Assembly: GCF_002953195.1 (NCBI RefSeq)
Contig: NZ_CP026377.1
Coordinates: 2,356,001 to 2,420,000, forward strand
Length of the DNA: 64,000 bases
Origin: Mixta gaviniae
GTDB lineage: Bacteria > Pseudomonadota > Gammaproteobacteria > Enterobacterales > Enterobacteriaceae
Direction of reading: 5' to 3'
Position 1 is the stretch's first letter. Each line of letters starts with the position of its first letter. A program made the position numbers and the translations under genes. The notes beneath the pieces were generated by a model. The model was not told the DNA's origin. It saw nothing but the letters and a program-made list of their open reading frames with translations, and searched no databases. Of this stretch, positions 37,303 to 46,859 are shown in pieces.

Positions 37303-38114
37303 TGGTCGAGACGCTGCTGGAAGTGCGCAATCTCAGCAAAACTTATCGCTATCGTACCGGCCTGTTTCGCCGTCAGCATGTTGAGGCGGTAAAAGATGTC
37401 AGTTTTACGCTGCGCGAGCGGCAGACGCTGGCGATCATCGGCGAAAACGGCTCCGGCAAATCGACGCTGGCGAAAATGCTCAGCGGTATGGTGGAGCCGA
37501 CCGCCGGTGAAATCGTCATTAACGATAGCCCGCTGCGCTACGGCGACTATGGTTTTCGCAGCAAGCTGATCCGCATGATTTTTCAGGACCCTTCCACCGC
37601 CCTGAATCCGCGTCAGCGTATCGGCCACATTCTTGATTTTCCGCTGCGCCTGAACAGCGATCTGGACGCCCGGGCGCGTGAGAAGCGCATTAACGCCACG
37701 CTGCGTCAGGTCGGCCTGCTGCCCGATCACGCCGCCTACTATCCGCATATGCTGGCACCGGGCCAGAAACAGCGCGTCGGGCTGGCGCGCGCGCTGATCC
37801 TGCAGCCGAAGGTGATTATCGCCGATGAGGCGATGGCCTCGCTCGATATGTCGATGCGCTCGCAGCTGGTTAACCTGCTGCTGGAGCTGCAGGATAAGCA
37901 CGGGCTTTCCTATATTTTCGTTACCCAGCACCTTGGCATGATGAAACACATCAGCGATCAGGTGCTGGTGATGTGCCAGGGGGAAGTGGTGGAGCGCGGC
38001 GGCACCGCCGATGTATTAGCCGCGCCGCTGCATAACCTGACGCGCCGTATGATCGCCAGCCACTTCGGTGAGGCGCTGACGGCGGACGCGTGGCGCCGCG
38101 ACCCGCCGCTTTAA
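37302..38114 (+). CDS. sapF: Sap ATPase SapF
   Basis: This is the second ABC ATPase of the transporter, 270 residues (E. coli 268). Walker A is GENGSGKS, the Q-loop is MIFQDPSTALNPRQ, the signature is LAPGQKQRVGLARAL, and Walker B is VIIADEAMASLD with degenerate final residues. ATG 37302 overlaps the sapD stop (TGATG). A longer open frame upstream lies inside sapD and is not used. Confidence 0.95.
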   Translation: MVETLLEVRNLSKTYRYRTGLFRRQHVEAVKDVSFTLRERQTLAIIGENGSGKSTLAKMLSGMVEPTAGEIVINDSPLRYGDYGFRSKLIRMIFQDPSTALNPRQRIGHILDFPLRLNSDLDARAREKRINATLRQVGLLPDHAAYYPHMLAPGQKQRVGLARALILQPKVIIADEAMASLDMSMRSQLVNLLLELQDKHGLSYIFVTQHLGMMKHISDQVLVMCQGEVVERGGTADVLAAPLHNLTRRMIASHFGEALTADAWRRDPPL

Positions 38115-38274
38115 ACAGATTGCGCCGCAGGCGCGCTGCGGCGCTTTTAGCCAACTGACAGGTCGGATTAACGCTATCCCCAGACTCGTGCTAGAATCGC
38201 CGGGTCGATTAACGCGGCTGCGCATTTTTTGAGCTTTGCGGCCGCCAACAACAATGACCATAAGGATTACAGCT

Positions 38275-39063
38275 ATGGGTTTTCTTTCCGGTAAGCGCAT
38301 TCTGATTACTGGCGTTGCCAGTAAACTCTCCATCGCCTACGGTATTGCACAGGCGATGCACAAACAGGGCGCGGAACTGGCTTTCACCTATCAGAACGAT
38401 AAACTGAAAGGCCGCGTTGAAGAGTTCGCGAAAGAACTGGGCTCCGATATCGTTCTGCCATGTGACGTTGCTGAAGATGAGAGCATCACAGCGCTGTTTA
38501 CTGAACTGGCAAAAACCTGGCCTAAATTTGACGGTTTCGTTCACTCTATCGGCTTCGCCCCGGGCGACCAGCTGGATGGCGACTATGTGAACGCCGTCAC
38601 CCGCGAAGGTTTCAAAATCGCGCACGACATCAGCGCCTACAGCTTTGTCGCAATGGCGAAAGAGTGCCGTGAAATGCTGAACCCGAACTCAGCACTGCTG
38701 ACCCTTTCCTACCTGGGTGCAGAGCGCGCTATCCCGAACTACAACGTGATGGGTCTGGCGAAAGCCTCTCTGGAAGCAAACGTGCGCTATATGGCGAACG
38801 CGATGGGCCCGGAAGGCGTGCGTGTTAACGCCGTTTCCGCGGGTCCGATCCGTACCCTGGCGGCGTCCGGCATCAAGGACTTCCGTAAAATGCTGGCGCA
38901 CTGTGAAGCGGTTACGCCGATCCGTCGCACCGTGACCATCGAAGACGTGGGCAACTCCGCGGCCTTCCTCTGTTCCGACCTGGCCGGCGGCATCACCGGC
39001 GAAGTGGTTCACGTTGACGGTGGTTTCAGCATCGCTGCCATGAACGAACTGGAACTGAAATAA
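38275..39063 (+). CDS. fabI: Enoyl-ACP reductase FabI
   Basis: FabI performs the NADH-dependent last step of each fatty-acid elongation cycle and is the triclosan target. The 262 residues equal E. coli. [15 protein letters not shown] is the nucleotide-binding start, [12 protein letters not shown] holds the Gly93 region with the wild-type residue, and Tyr and Lys of NYNVMGLAK form the active site. ATG 38275 has AAGGA eight bases upstream. Confidence 0.98.
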   Translation: MGFLSGKRILITGVASKLSIAYGIAQAMHKQGAELAFTYQNDKLKGRVEEFAKELGSDIVLPCDVAEDESITALFTELAKTWPKFDGFVHSIGFAPGDQLDGDYVNAVTREGFKIAHDISAYSFVAMAKECREMLNPNSALLTLSYLGAERAIPNYNVMGLAKASLEANVRYMANAMGPEGVRVNAVSAGPIRTLAASGIKDFRKMLAHCEAVTPIRRTVTIEDVGNSAAFLCSDLAGGITGEVVHVDGGFSIAAMNELELK

Positions 39064-39070
39064 GGTTCCC

Positions 39071-39096
39071 AGGGCGAGGCATCCGCCTCGCCCTTT
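39071..39096 (+). terminator. fabI terminator
   Basis: AGGGCGAGGC pairs with GCCTCGCCCT around ATCC and is followed by TTT, seven bases after the fabI stop. The following 39116-39159 holds two copies of a 20-base unit (ctttgtctacccgctatttt) with a 24-base period. Confidence 0.75.
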
Positions 39097-39348
39097 CCCA
39101 CCCGCTCTTCTTCCGCTTTGTCTACCCGCTATTTTTTACCTTTGTCTACCCGCTATTTTCTCGCCTTGCCCTCTCAGCGATTCCCTCCTCTTTTCACGTT
39201 ATAGCTTTCCGCTATTTGTTATCGCCGAACATTCTTTGATGCCACCTTTCGCTTGTTGCAGGATAGTCCTGCCATTCTGACCCGAATTTGCGGCGTTTTA
39301 TGCTGGACTTTAGCGCCCCGGGTTTGCCCACTTGTGAAAGGAACGCTC

Positions 39349-40488
39349 ATGGAACCACGCCGTTATTCCGGCAACAGCCACTGGTATCATGAAACTCAGG
39401 CCAGCTATCGAGCCGAACAGGCGCCCCCGCTCTACCCCGAAGCGGCAGAGGCGGAAGATCGTTTTTTGCTCGGCCTGCAGCAACAAGGCGATGCCGCCCT
39501 TGCCCCGCTGTTTAATCACTTTTGTCATACGCTGCAGGCGGGGCATGCGCTCAGTCTGCGGCTGCTGCCTGTCGACGTGACGCCGACGCTGACCCACACA
39601 CTGACGCTCTATGATCGGCTCGCTGCTGCCTTGACGGTGGCGCAGGTGAATAATATACAGCGCCTGTGCAATCACTACGCCGCGCGGCTTAATCCGCTGC
39701 CCGGCCCCGATTCTTCGCGCGAAAGCAATAACCGGCTGACGCAGATGACGCAGTTCGCTCGCCAGCTCGCCAGCCAGCCGGCAGTGATCGACGCCGCCGC
39801 GCTCCAGCGGCTTGACGACGTAGGGCTGACCGCGCCCGATATCGTCGCTATCTGCCAGATTATCGGCTTTGTCAGCTGTCAGGCGCGTGTGGCGGCAGGG
39901 GTACAGGCGCTGCTCGGCCTGCCGGTACGCTGGCTGCCGGGGCTGAATGAGATGATTGATGCACAAGCGCAGCGTTTCGCCGCTCAGCGCGCCTGGCGGC
40001 CGCGACTGGCGCCGCTGGAGCGGCGCTATGCCAGCGCGCAACAGCTGGCGGCGATTGACGTGGCGCAGAAACAGTGCGCGCTGAAAGAGATGATCTGGCT
40101 GCTTGCCTGGGATGAACAGGCGCTGGACGCCTGGTGTGGCTGGCAGATGACATTGCCGCCTGCCAGCGAGACGGAGCGGCTGGCGCAGGCGGTGGCGGCG
40201 CGCATTAACGGCAGCGCTCCCTGCCTTGAGGGCTATCACGGCCCGTACGCGGACGCTTTACGTCAGGGGATCGATGCCGCGCTGGACGCCAGCCGCCGCG
40301 ATCCGCTGGCGCAGGCGCTGATTCAGTTCGCCGCTCAGCTGACGCGCGCGCCGGATCGCCTTAGCGCCGCACATTTGCAGCCGCTGCTGGCGCAGGGCGT
40401 ATCGCAACAGCAGCTGTTCGCGCTGGTGCTGCACGTGGCGCTGGCGGGATGGAATAACCGGCTAGTGCAGGCGCTGGGCGAGCATTAA
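39349..40488 (+). CDS. yciW: CMD/peroxidase-related protein YciW
   Basis: This 379-residue protein corresponds to E. coli YciW (about 375), a carboxymuconolactone-decarboxylase-like protein regulated with sulfur/cysteine genes. The central segment AICQIIGFVSCQARVAAGVQALLG resembles the AhpD-type helix and retains one Cys. The C-terminus is a helical repeat. I prefer ATG 39349 (AAAGGAAC upstream); the open frame reaches 39253. In E. coli yciW lies between rnb and fabI; here about 17 kb of inserted DNA separates it from rnb. Confidence 0.88.
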   Translation: MEPRRYSGNSHWYHETQASYRAEQAPPLYPEAAEAEDRFLLGLQQQGDAALAPLFNHFCHTLQAGHALSLRLLPVDVTPTLTHTLTLYDRLAAALTVAQVNNIQRLCNHYAARLNPLPGPDSSRESNNRLTQMTQFARQLASQPAVIDAAALQRLDDVGLTAPDIVAICQIIGFVSCQARVAAGVQALLGLPVRWLPGLNEMIDAQAQRFAAQRAWRPRLAPLERRYASAQQLAAIDVAQKQCALKEMIWLLAWDEQALDAWCGWQMTLPPASETERLAQAVAARINGSAPCLEGYHGPYADALRQGIDAALDASRRDPLAQALIQFAAQLTRAPDRLSAAHLQPLLAQGVSQQQLFALVLHVALAGWNNRLVQALGEH

Positions 40489-41384
40489 GCCTCGCTGAGG
40501 ATGCGCCGCACCTCATCAAAGAAATGCTGCGACAGCGGCGTGGCGCGTCCCGGTTCCGCAATCACCACCGCCGCGTGACGCGCCATCGGCGCGATCGCCA
40601 GCGGACGGCGATGTAGCGCCGGGTTCATCTCAGGCAGCAGGTGCCCTACCGGCGCAATCAGGCAACCGAGGCCCACCTGCACGCCCTGGAGTAGCTGAAA
40701 TATCGAGGTGCTTTCCATGATCACGCGCTGCGTTACGCCCGCTTCGCGAAAGCTGGCGTCAAGATAGCGCCGGAAATAGCGGGTCGGCTCCGCCAGGCAG
40801 AGCGGCAGCGTAGCGATATCCATGACGCGCAGCGTGTCGTAGGCATCCAGATCGGGAAAATGGTCGGGGTGATAAACCAGCTCGACGCCATTATCGGTGA
40901 GCGATTCCGCCTGAAAATGCAGTTCACGCAGCGTCGCCAGCTCAAAAAAGCCGATGCCGACATCCACGGTGTGGCTGTTAAGCGCCTCCAGCAGCTGATC
41001 GGCGCTGAGTACTGCGATGCGATAATCAAGCTGCGGATAACGATCGCTGACCATCTTCAGCAGCAGCGGCAGCGATACGCTGCACTGAGGCACTACGCCA
41101 ATCCGCAGCGTGCCGTTCACGCCATGCTTCAGCGATTCGACTTCCAGCTTCAGCCCCTGATAAACCGACACGATCTCGCGTGCCCAGGCAAGCACCCTTT
41201 CGCCTTCGGCAGTAAAGCCATCAAAGTTATTGCTGCGGTTGATCAGCGACAGGCCTAATTCACGCTCCAGATTTTTCAGGCGCATGGAAAGCGTCGGCTG
41301 GCTGACGAAACTCGCCTCCGCCGCGCGGCCAAAATGGCGCTCACGCTCCAGGTTGCAAAGATAAATAAGTTGCTTGATATCCAT
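40485..41384 (-). CDS. LysR-family transcriptional regulator
   Basis: This is an intact 299-residue LysR regulator. The N-terminal winged helix has HFGRAAEASFVSQPTLSMRL (residues 17-36), and the effector domain starts around residue 92 (TLRIGVVP). It is tail to tail with yciW, overlapping by four bases. The N-terminal helix resembles OxyR/CynR-type members but no redox Cys pair is conserved, so the target is unknown. An A/T-rich stretch upstream (ttattataattcaatgag) is a likely binding site. Confidence 0.88.
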   Translation of the reverse strand: MDIKQLIYLCNLERERHFGRAAEASFVSQPTLSMRLKNLERELGLSLINRSNNFDGFTAEGERVLAWAREIVSVYQGLKLEVESLKHGVNGTLRIGVVPQCSVSLPLLLKMVSDRYPQLDYRIAVLSADQLLEALNSHTVDVGIGFFELATLRELHFQAESLTDNGVELVYHPDHFPDLDAYDTLRVMDIATLPLCLAEPTRYFRRYLDASFREAGVTQRVIMESTSIFQLLQGVQVGLGCLIAPVGHLLPEMNPALHRRPLAIAPMARHAAVVIAEPGRATPLSQHFFDEVRRILSEA

Positions 41385-42082
41385 AGTTATTATAATTCAA
41401 TGAGTTAGGATAGATACGGTTATGCTGATTGAAAATCGTCTGCTCGCAGGCGTGCTAATTTAAAATTTACCATGCCTTCCTGCGCGTTTATCTGGCAAGC
41501 AAAGGGGTTAGTTGCGCCTTTATGGGTGAATTATCTTAGCACACTAACAATGTCCTCCTAAAAGTTGTGCTAACGCGGGTGAGGGATTTCGCTCTTTGTG
41601 TTAACAAAGCGCGCTTTCGCCATCGCTATACCGCTCGCTGTTACCCTCGCCTTGCCTGTTTCTTACCTGACGCCAAAACAGGAGCAGCAGATAGTTCAAA
41701 CAAGATCTCCCCTCTCCCCATCAGCTTAGTGAATGCTGTTTATTGTCTTTTCCCTTCTGTGCGCAGGCACCACGCCGAACGCAGGAAACCGACTGAGCCA
41801 GATAATGGAAATGCGAACACGCGATAATATTGATCGGCAGTCATTAATCCCTCTCTCAACCTCGTAAACGGCAGGGGTTCACTATAAGAGTGATAAAACG
41901 TGCTTGCTCTTTTGTGGAAGGGTTATTAGCACTGAATTTTCTTTATTTCGCAGGTAGCAATAACGTTTATCCCTGCTGAAGTGCGTAATAATTACTATGA
42001 AACTGGCAACATACTTTTTTTGAGAAATATCATCCTGTGCTAAAAGGCCTTATACAAACCACGTAAACAGAGATAAGGATTT
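41385..42082. other. Intergenic region, no gene seen
   Basis: This is A/T-rich between the LysR gene and the lysis cassette. An 86-codon open frame at 41567-41827 lacks a ribosome site and is basic, irregular and Cys/Pro-rich, so it is not accepted. It may carry the junction of the inserted phage-like DNA, but I see no integrase or tRNA. Confidence 0.4.
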
Positions 42083-42565
42083 TTACTCGCCAAAACCGGG
42101 CGACGCGTTGAGACATTGCTGCTTAATATAGTTCTGAAGGCCGGTTATTTGTTTTTTGGCGATTTCAATTCGCTCCCGGAGAGTAAAATAATTCCGTTCA
42201 GCGGCGTCATTAAGTCGGGCGCCGGCTGCATCATCCAGGCGGGAGGCGGCGGCAGACGCGGCGGGACAGGTTGCCGCGACGCGCAGCCGCTTACGGCCAG
42301 CAGCAACATCCCGCTGCAGGCGATCGATAGTCGTTTTCGCATCGTTTAATTCTCGCGTGTATTTATCATCCAGTGCAGCAATCTCGCGCTGGCGCCGTTG
42401 GATCTCATCGAGGGCATGGTTGGCCTGACTAAACTGCCGTTCAGCCGTGTCAGCACGCTGTAACTGCTCAGCAGCGGCATAGCGGTAATACCCGGCCAGC
42501 CCTCCCACAGCGACAAAAGCCGCAAGCAACAGACCAGTTAATATTATTCGCCAGTTAAAGATCAT
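42083..42565 (-). CDS. Rz: Phage spanin inner-membrane subunit (Rz)
   Basis: This 160-residue protein has an N-terminal membrane anchor (IILTGLLLAAFVAVGGLAGYY) and a long periplasmic coiled coil (QLQRADTAERQFSQANHALD onward), the Rz layout. Rz joins Rz1 across the periplasm to fuse the two membranes at lysis. Its start overlaps the endolysin stop by 11 bases, and Rz1 is embedded in another frame. It is a complete lysis module on the minus strand. Confidence 0.9.
   Translation of the reverse strand: MIFNWRIILTGLLLAAFVAVGGLAGYYRYAAAEQLQRADTAERQFSQANHALDEIQRRQREIAALDDKYTRELNDAKTTIDRLQRDVAAGRKRLRVAATCPAASAAASRLDDAAGARLNDAAERNYFTLRERIEIAKKQITGLQNYIKQQCLNASPGFGE
42145..42342 (-). CDS. Rz1: Phage spanin outer-membrane lipoprotein (Rz1), nested in Rz
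   Basis: This 65-residue frame lies wholly inside the Rz gene in a different register, as in lambda. It has a basic N-terminus, a hydrophobic stretch and lipobox LAVSGCAS with the lipidated Cys at about residue 20. A proline-rich mature part (PVPPRLPPPPAW) follows. All are standard Rz1 traits. Confidence 0.88.
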   Translation of the reverse strand: MRKRLSIACSGMLLLAVSGCASRQPVPPRLPPPPAWMMQPAPDLMTPLNGIILLSGSELKSPKNK

Positions 42566-43058
42566 CTGCGTTCTCCGCCAGGCACATTGAACGTTCCATC
42601 TCGCGGCGGTTCATCAAGCCGCGCCATCTCATACCACCAGCGTAAACCCAGCGGTGCAGTTCTTCACAGGCGCTTTCGACATCACCGGCATTGAGCTTCT
42701 TCAGCAGAGTGGAGTGAGAAAAAGCGTCTATCCCCACGTTATAAGTAAAGCTGTAGAGGGCGGCGCGTTGATACTCGCCCAGCGGCACTTTTATAAGCGG
42801 ATCAACCTGCTGTTTCAGTTGCCGGATGCGTTGATGTAAAAGCTGATCACACTCCCCATCGCTGTAGGTCTTGCCCTTAATCACTTCGGGCCCGGTTATT
42901 CCGTCACAGACCGTCCAGACGCCAATGACATCTTTATAAGGCTGGTAAGTCCGCCCTTCGACGCCATCCTTACCGCCAAGGAAAGCCGTTGTAATCAACA
43001 TGGCGCCGCTGCCGGCGGCTGTAATCAGTTTATTGCGTAGACTGTTGGACATAGCCAT
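42555..43058 (-). CDS. Phage SAR endolysin (glycoside hydrolase 24 lysozyme)
   Basis: This is a 167-residue lysozyme of the P21 R/RrrD type. The N-terminal signal-anchor-release helix (LITAAGSGAMLITTAFLGG) is followed by the catalytic Glu in DGVEGRTYQPYKD and the Asp/Thr region VIGVWTVCDGITG, then FTYNVGIDAFSHSTLLKKLN. I chose ATG 43058 with GGGAGAG upstream; the frame is open to 43142 without a good start. No separate holin gene is visible; a pinholin could be too short to notice or absent. Confidence 0.9.
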   Translation of the reverse strand: MAMSNSLRNKLITAAGSGAMLITTAFLGGKDGVEGRTYQPYKDVIGVWTVCDGITGPEVIKGKTYSDGECDQLLHQRIRQLKQQVDPLIKVPLGEYQRAALYSFTYNVGIDAFSHSTLLKKLNAGDVESACEELHRWVYAGGMRWRGLMNRREMERSMCLAENADDL

Positions 43059-43780
43059 AATCTCTCCCTCTTTGGCAGTCCGCAGCCGTGCTGCTGTGTA
43101 AGACAGCGTCAGCTTGCGTTTATCATACCCGTTTTGCCACATCAGATTTGCGTCAGTGGAAGCGTCAAGCGATTATCAATCCGGTTTATTTTCTATCGAT
43201 AAGAAACCGCAGATAAAAGTGCGCAGAGCGCGTGAAAACCCGCTTCATCCCATCATCTGATATCAATAAAGTTTTAATTCAAACCGATATCACATAAATA
43301 AACCAACGCAGTCATTAACCTTTCGAGACTATTTTTACGCGCGAAAGGCTGGAATGGATAAAGATTTAGCGATTAACCCGGCGTTAATTTTACCCCCTAT
43401 TTCTTATAAAAGGCTTTTACTCTTTTGGGTGCGGCAATAATGCTATTTATATCGGCTAAAACTCTTATCCCTGCTGTCGCAGAGGTAGACTATTACTACA
43501 ACGTCATGCCCTAACGCCGGTTTATCGCTTAGCGCCTTCATTAATTTAATCATTCTATTTCCTGATTCAACGTTTGCCTGCGTATTGCCCCCTTGAGGCT
43601 AATCGGGCCACGTTCGTACTGGGGATAGTAAGCTGTACGCATAAAAAACGGGGCTGTATAACTGAACAGCGCCCGTTTAGGGCGATGAAAATTGACGCAG
43701 ATACATCAACCAGCACAGGCTTAGCAGGTAAATGCGCCTTGATATTAAACGGCGCCCTCTCCAGGGCGCCGAGTCTCTTA
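43059..43780. other. Region between lysis genes and tailspike gene
   Basis: No convincing gene is present. The stretch is A/T-rich (43150-43560) and then has a short open frame (43574-43849) overlapping the tailspike end, which is not accepted. A holin would be expected here, but I see no small double-helix frame with a ribosome site. Confidence 0.4.
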
Positions 43781-45592
43781 TCAGAAGTAAGCCAGTTTTC
43801 GGTTGACCCCGTTAATCTTAACCGTGATATAGCCTGCCGGTGCCGCTGAGGCGGCCGGTGCCTCTGCCGCGGCGGTAGCCAGCGTCACAATGTTATTATC
43901 AAAACCGTAGCCGGCGGCTCCGTTGTGATAGGTCATCTTAGTGGCCAGCTTCAGGCGACTTTTATTGCTGAGATCCGGGGTATTTTCCGTGAAGTCAGGA
44001 TAAAACAGCGAGCTTTGGCCTTCATCGAAACGGGTTGGGCCCGTGTTTTTAAGATTCAGGATCACATCGCCGCAGTTCGCTTTCAGTTTGACCCACACTT
44101 CACAGGTTCCGCCTGAGTTAGCCGACAACACAAAGCAATCATTCACGCCAGAATCGCCTTCGAAATGGATATTACCGTCAACGGCGTTATCTGAGCGATA
44201 GAGGTTAACGTAAGTTTTGCCGCACACATTGCTGAGCAACGGCGCGTCAACGGGTTTGGTATCAACGTCCGTCTTAGACTTACCGTTAATTTCCAGATGC
44301 CAGTGCTGGTTAGCATAGCGGAAATGAAATTTCCCTACGTGGAACCATTTATCTTCGGTGGTGCGGTTACTGATACGGTAGCCGGAGTACCAGCCGGCAC
44401 GCAGCGAGCCGGTCATGACCGTGCCGTAGTTCTCATCACGGCGCCAGCCATCCTCATAGGCGCTCAGCCAGCCGGCGCTGGTCGGCGACAGGTCGACGCG
44501 TCCGCCAGACTGCAGATTCAGCGCGCGAAACATTACGCGCGCATGGCTCATCACCATGGGGTTATCGGAAGATTCAATACTGAGCGCATCGATGATCCAC
44601 TGGCCGTTAGTTAAATCCCCCGGGAAGCGGGTGTGTTCAATCCAGACGTTACGCATCAGGCCCTGCGTGACGCGCGGCATATAAAGCGTGGCGTCGCTGT
44701 AGCCCAGCTGGAAATTGGAGTTGGAAAGCTCAATCGCCGTGGAGTGATCCCAGTGGCCGTTAGGGGCGTTTGACCAGGTCACCTCAAATACCCTGCCGTA
44801 GGTATTTTTGGAATAGATCTGATCGAGTCGGGTATCAAGCGTATCCACCAGCTTAAAGGCCGCGCCGCCGTTATTCTCTACGCGGCAGGCGGTAATATTC
44901 ACATATTGACCGGCGACAACCGTATTTTCGAAAAACACCTGGTTATTACTGATTTTATCTGCCGGGATGGCACCGGTGATGGCTTTCACATCGGCGGTCG
45001 CCTGGCCATCCCAGAACAATCCGCGGATAGCGGTACGGCGTGCGTTAACTTTGAATACCGGCGCTTTGGATTTATCAGAGATAATAATGGTGCGCGGCTG
45101 TACGCCATACTCACAATCATCCCCGTAGACGTTGAAAAACGGCATCTCCTTTTCGCCGCTGAGATCGATCGGGTTCACCATAAATTTACCGACCGGAAAA
45201 CGAATGCCTACATCATGGATCGGGTTTTTGGTGAGATCCATCTCAGGCGAGGAAAAGCCCTTCGCCCATGTCAGCATACGCAGGCAGGCATCGCGGTTCA
45301 CGCTGCCGTTATCGGCATCTTTCGTTTTATCGCCGAGTAGTCGCTTGCCACCGAAGTGATAAATATTGATCGCCTCGACGCTGTCGATGATGCGTTGCCA
45401 GTAAAAACCGCTGCCGACGGCGACGGTGCCGCCATCATCCGCCGGCGTGGCGTTGCTTCCTTTAAAGGCGACAAAACGGCCGCCGCCCTGAAAGGTATCA
45501 TCTTTATCGTAGTAACGTTTGAGCATGGCGATATCGCCAGAGGCGGCAGGTACGGTCGTGCGCAGTTGAGCAAATGAATTAACTTCAATCAT
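43781..45592 (-). CDS. Tailspike/AmsF-like polysaccharide-binding protein
   Basis: This 603-residue protein begins MIEVNSFAQLRTTVPAASGD and continues with GGGRFVAFKG and DDGGTVAVGSGFYWQRI. This is the short head-binding-like module found at the N-terminus of many phage tailspikes and of AmsF-type exopolysaccharide proteins. The rest is rich in Asn, Gly and beta-strand-like segments (HARVMFRALNLQSGGRV), as expected of a right-handed beta-helix. There is no signal peptide. It probably binds or cuts host capsule, but catalytic residues are not identifiable. It lies on the same strand and upstream of the lysis genes. Confidence 0.7.
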   Translation of the reverse strand: MIEVNSFAQLRTTVPAASGDIAMLKRYYDKDDTFQGGGRFVAFKGSNATPADDGGTVAVGSGFYWQRIIDSVEAINIYHFGGKRLLGDKTKDADNGSVNRDACLRMLTWAKGFSSPEMDLTKNPIHDVGIRFPVGKFMVNPIDLSGEKEMPFFNVYGDDCEYGVQPRTIIISDKSKAPVFKVNARRTAIRGLFWDGQATADVKAITGAIPADKISNNQVFFENTVVAGQYVNITACRVENNGGAAFKLVDTLDTRLDQIYSKNTYGRVFEVTWSNAPNGHWDHSTAIELSNSNFQLGYSDATLYMPRVTQGLMRNVWIEHTRFPGDLTNGQWIIDALSIESSDNPMVMSHARVMFRALNLQSGGRVDLSPTSAGWLSAYEDGWRRDENYGTVMTGSLRAGWYSGYRISNRTTEDKWFHVGKFHFRYANQHWHLEINGKSKTDVDTKPVDAPLLSNVCGKTYVNLYRSDNAVDGNIHFEGDSGVNDCFVLSANSGGTCEVWVKLKANCGDVILNLKNTGPTRFDEGQSSLFYPDFTENTPDLSNKSRLKLATKMTYHNGAAGYGFDNNIVTLATAAAEAPAASAAPAGYITVKINGVNRKLAYF

Positions 45593-46004
45593 GGTATTTC
45601 CTTCTTAGGTTAAATGAGCCATTCGGCTCGTGGGGTGTTTACAGCGTTGTTTTACCGCGATAACGCGGGCGCTAACGTAACGGGCGCTTTGAAAGCCGCC
45701 GTGACGATGGTTTTGCGCCACTGGATGTGGCGCAGCGCCGCCGCGTTTATCAAAACGCGCGGTTAATCACGGCAAGGGATAAAGAGTGTGTTTGAGGTGC
45801 AATAAAAAGGTCGCCACGGAGGCGACCTTTGATAATGATGATTGTAGAGCCGCCGTCAGGGGCTTTCCCTGCCTTCGGATTCGGAGGCCGGTGCTGTCCA
45901 TTTTATTGACGGCGGCTGGGAATACTATACCCCTGAAAATGGGGAAAATGAAAAATACAGAATATGCCTGGAGAAAAGCGTGCCGGGTCAGGATGGCGGC
46001 GGCC
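45593..46004. other. Region between tailspike and exported-protein genes
   Basis: No gene is seen. A strong minus-strand terminator is at 45804-45830. The remaining sequence contains repeated 'gcgcgg/ccgcg' motifs with no clear order. Confidence 0.4.
45804..45830 (-). terminator. Terminator after the exported-protein gene
   Basis: Ten-base arms AAAGGTCGCC and GGCGACCTTT pair perfectly with a five-base loop. Minus-strand reading ends in TTTTTATT. It separates the exported-protein gene from the tailspike gene. Confidence 0.8.
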
Positions 46005-46859
46005 CTATTTTACCGTTGCGTTATCAATGGTGCGGATGGCCGTACCGTCCTGCTGTTTAATGATATTAAGCTGCACGCTGTCTGATTTACGCGTTGCCAG
46101 CACGTTGATATCCTTTTCGTCATCGCAGTTAAAATCGCCCTGTAGCGACAGGGCAACCGCATCAAGGCTGCTGTCGGTCGAAAATGGAATATAGGTCACG
46201 TGGTTTTGCTTATCGATAATTTTCACCCCGATAGCGCCGGTGGCCGTATTCTGATAAAGATCATAGACTTTTCCATTGCGTGAATCGGTGTCGATCAGCT
46301 TATCGGCTCCTATATAAATGCCGGAGGTCTGCACTACAGCATCGATGTCTGACCCACCCGTTGTGCCTGCTGTATCGACAATTTTCATATATTTAAATGT
46401 TGGCGCGACAGCTTTGTAGGCGTCCAGGTCATATCCAATAACGGAGCCATGGCCCGCCTGGCCGCTGGAAAGACTTTTAAAAGAGGGAGAAAGCTTAGTC
46501 CAGGTCGTCAAATCATTGGATACATAGGCATCCCAGGATTCATACGTCTCAGCCTCATACACATAGACCTCCGCATTATTTGTCCCATCGGGTAACAATG
46601 CGTACGGATCGAACTCAAGAATAATATAACCGCCATCAAGCGTTGCAAGCGTATTGGCCGAAGTATAGTAATCCGGCGCGCCCAGGGCCTGAGAGCCTAT
46701 ATTATTAGGCGCTTTGGCATTCGGACCAGGCTTATATTCTACGACTTTTGTCGCATAACCAACGGCATTCCCCGGTATATCCCCATACCCCTTATAACTC
46801 TGAGCAAAAGTGGATGAAGCGCACAGCAAACAGAGTGCAGCGAGAGATACTTTTTTCAT
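46005..46859 (-). CDS. Exported protein with discoidin/FG-GAP-like features, function unknown
   Basis: This 284-residue protein has a clear signal peptide (MKKVSLAALCLLCASSTFAQ). The mature part has a pattern known from surface proteins of several bacteria: ALGAPDYYT, then GGYIILEFDPYALLPDGTNNA, EVYVYEAET and VSNDLTTWTKLS. It looks like a beta-sandwich 'appearance on a surface' domain. The C-terminus (LQGDFNCDDEKDINVLATR) resembles an FG-GAP/calcium-binding loop. I chose ATG 46859, with GGAGGAG four bases upstream. It is followed by its own terminator. I do not recognise the function. Confidence 0.6.
   Translation of the reverse strand: MKKVSLAALCLLCASSTFAQSYKGYGDIPGNAVGYATKVVEYKPGPNAKAPNNIGSQALGAPDYYTSANTLATLDGGYIILEFDPYALLPDGTNNAEVYVYEAETYESWDAYVSNDLTTWTKLSPSFKSLSSGQAGHGSVIGYDLDAYKAVAPTFKYMKIVDTAGTTGGSDIDAVVQTSGIYIGADKLIDTDSRNGKVYDLYQNTATGAIGVKIIDKQNHVTYIPFSTDSSLDAVALSLQGDFNCDDEKDINVLATRKSDSVQLNIIKQQDGTAIRTIDNATVK

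Noticed and set aside
41567..41827. 86-codon open frame between LysR and the lysis genes
   Set aside because: No ribosome site, irregular composition and no family-like pattern.
41967..43476. 12-base direct repeat TTATCCCTGCTG at 41967-41978 and 43465-43476 flanking the lysis genes, as attachment sites
   Set aside because: A chance repeat of this length within 1.5 kb is not rare, and no integrase or target tRNA is present.
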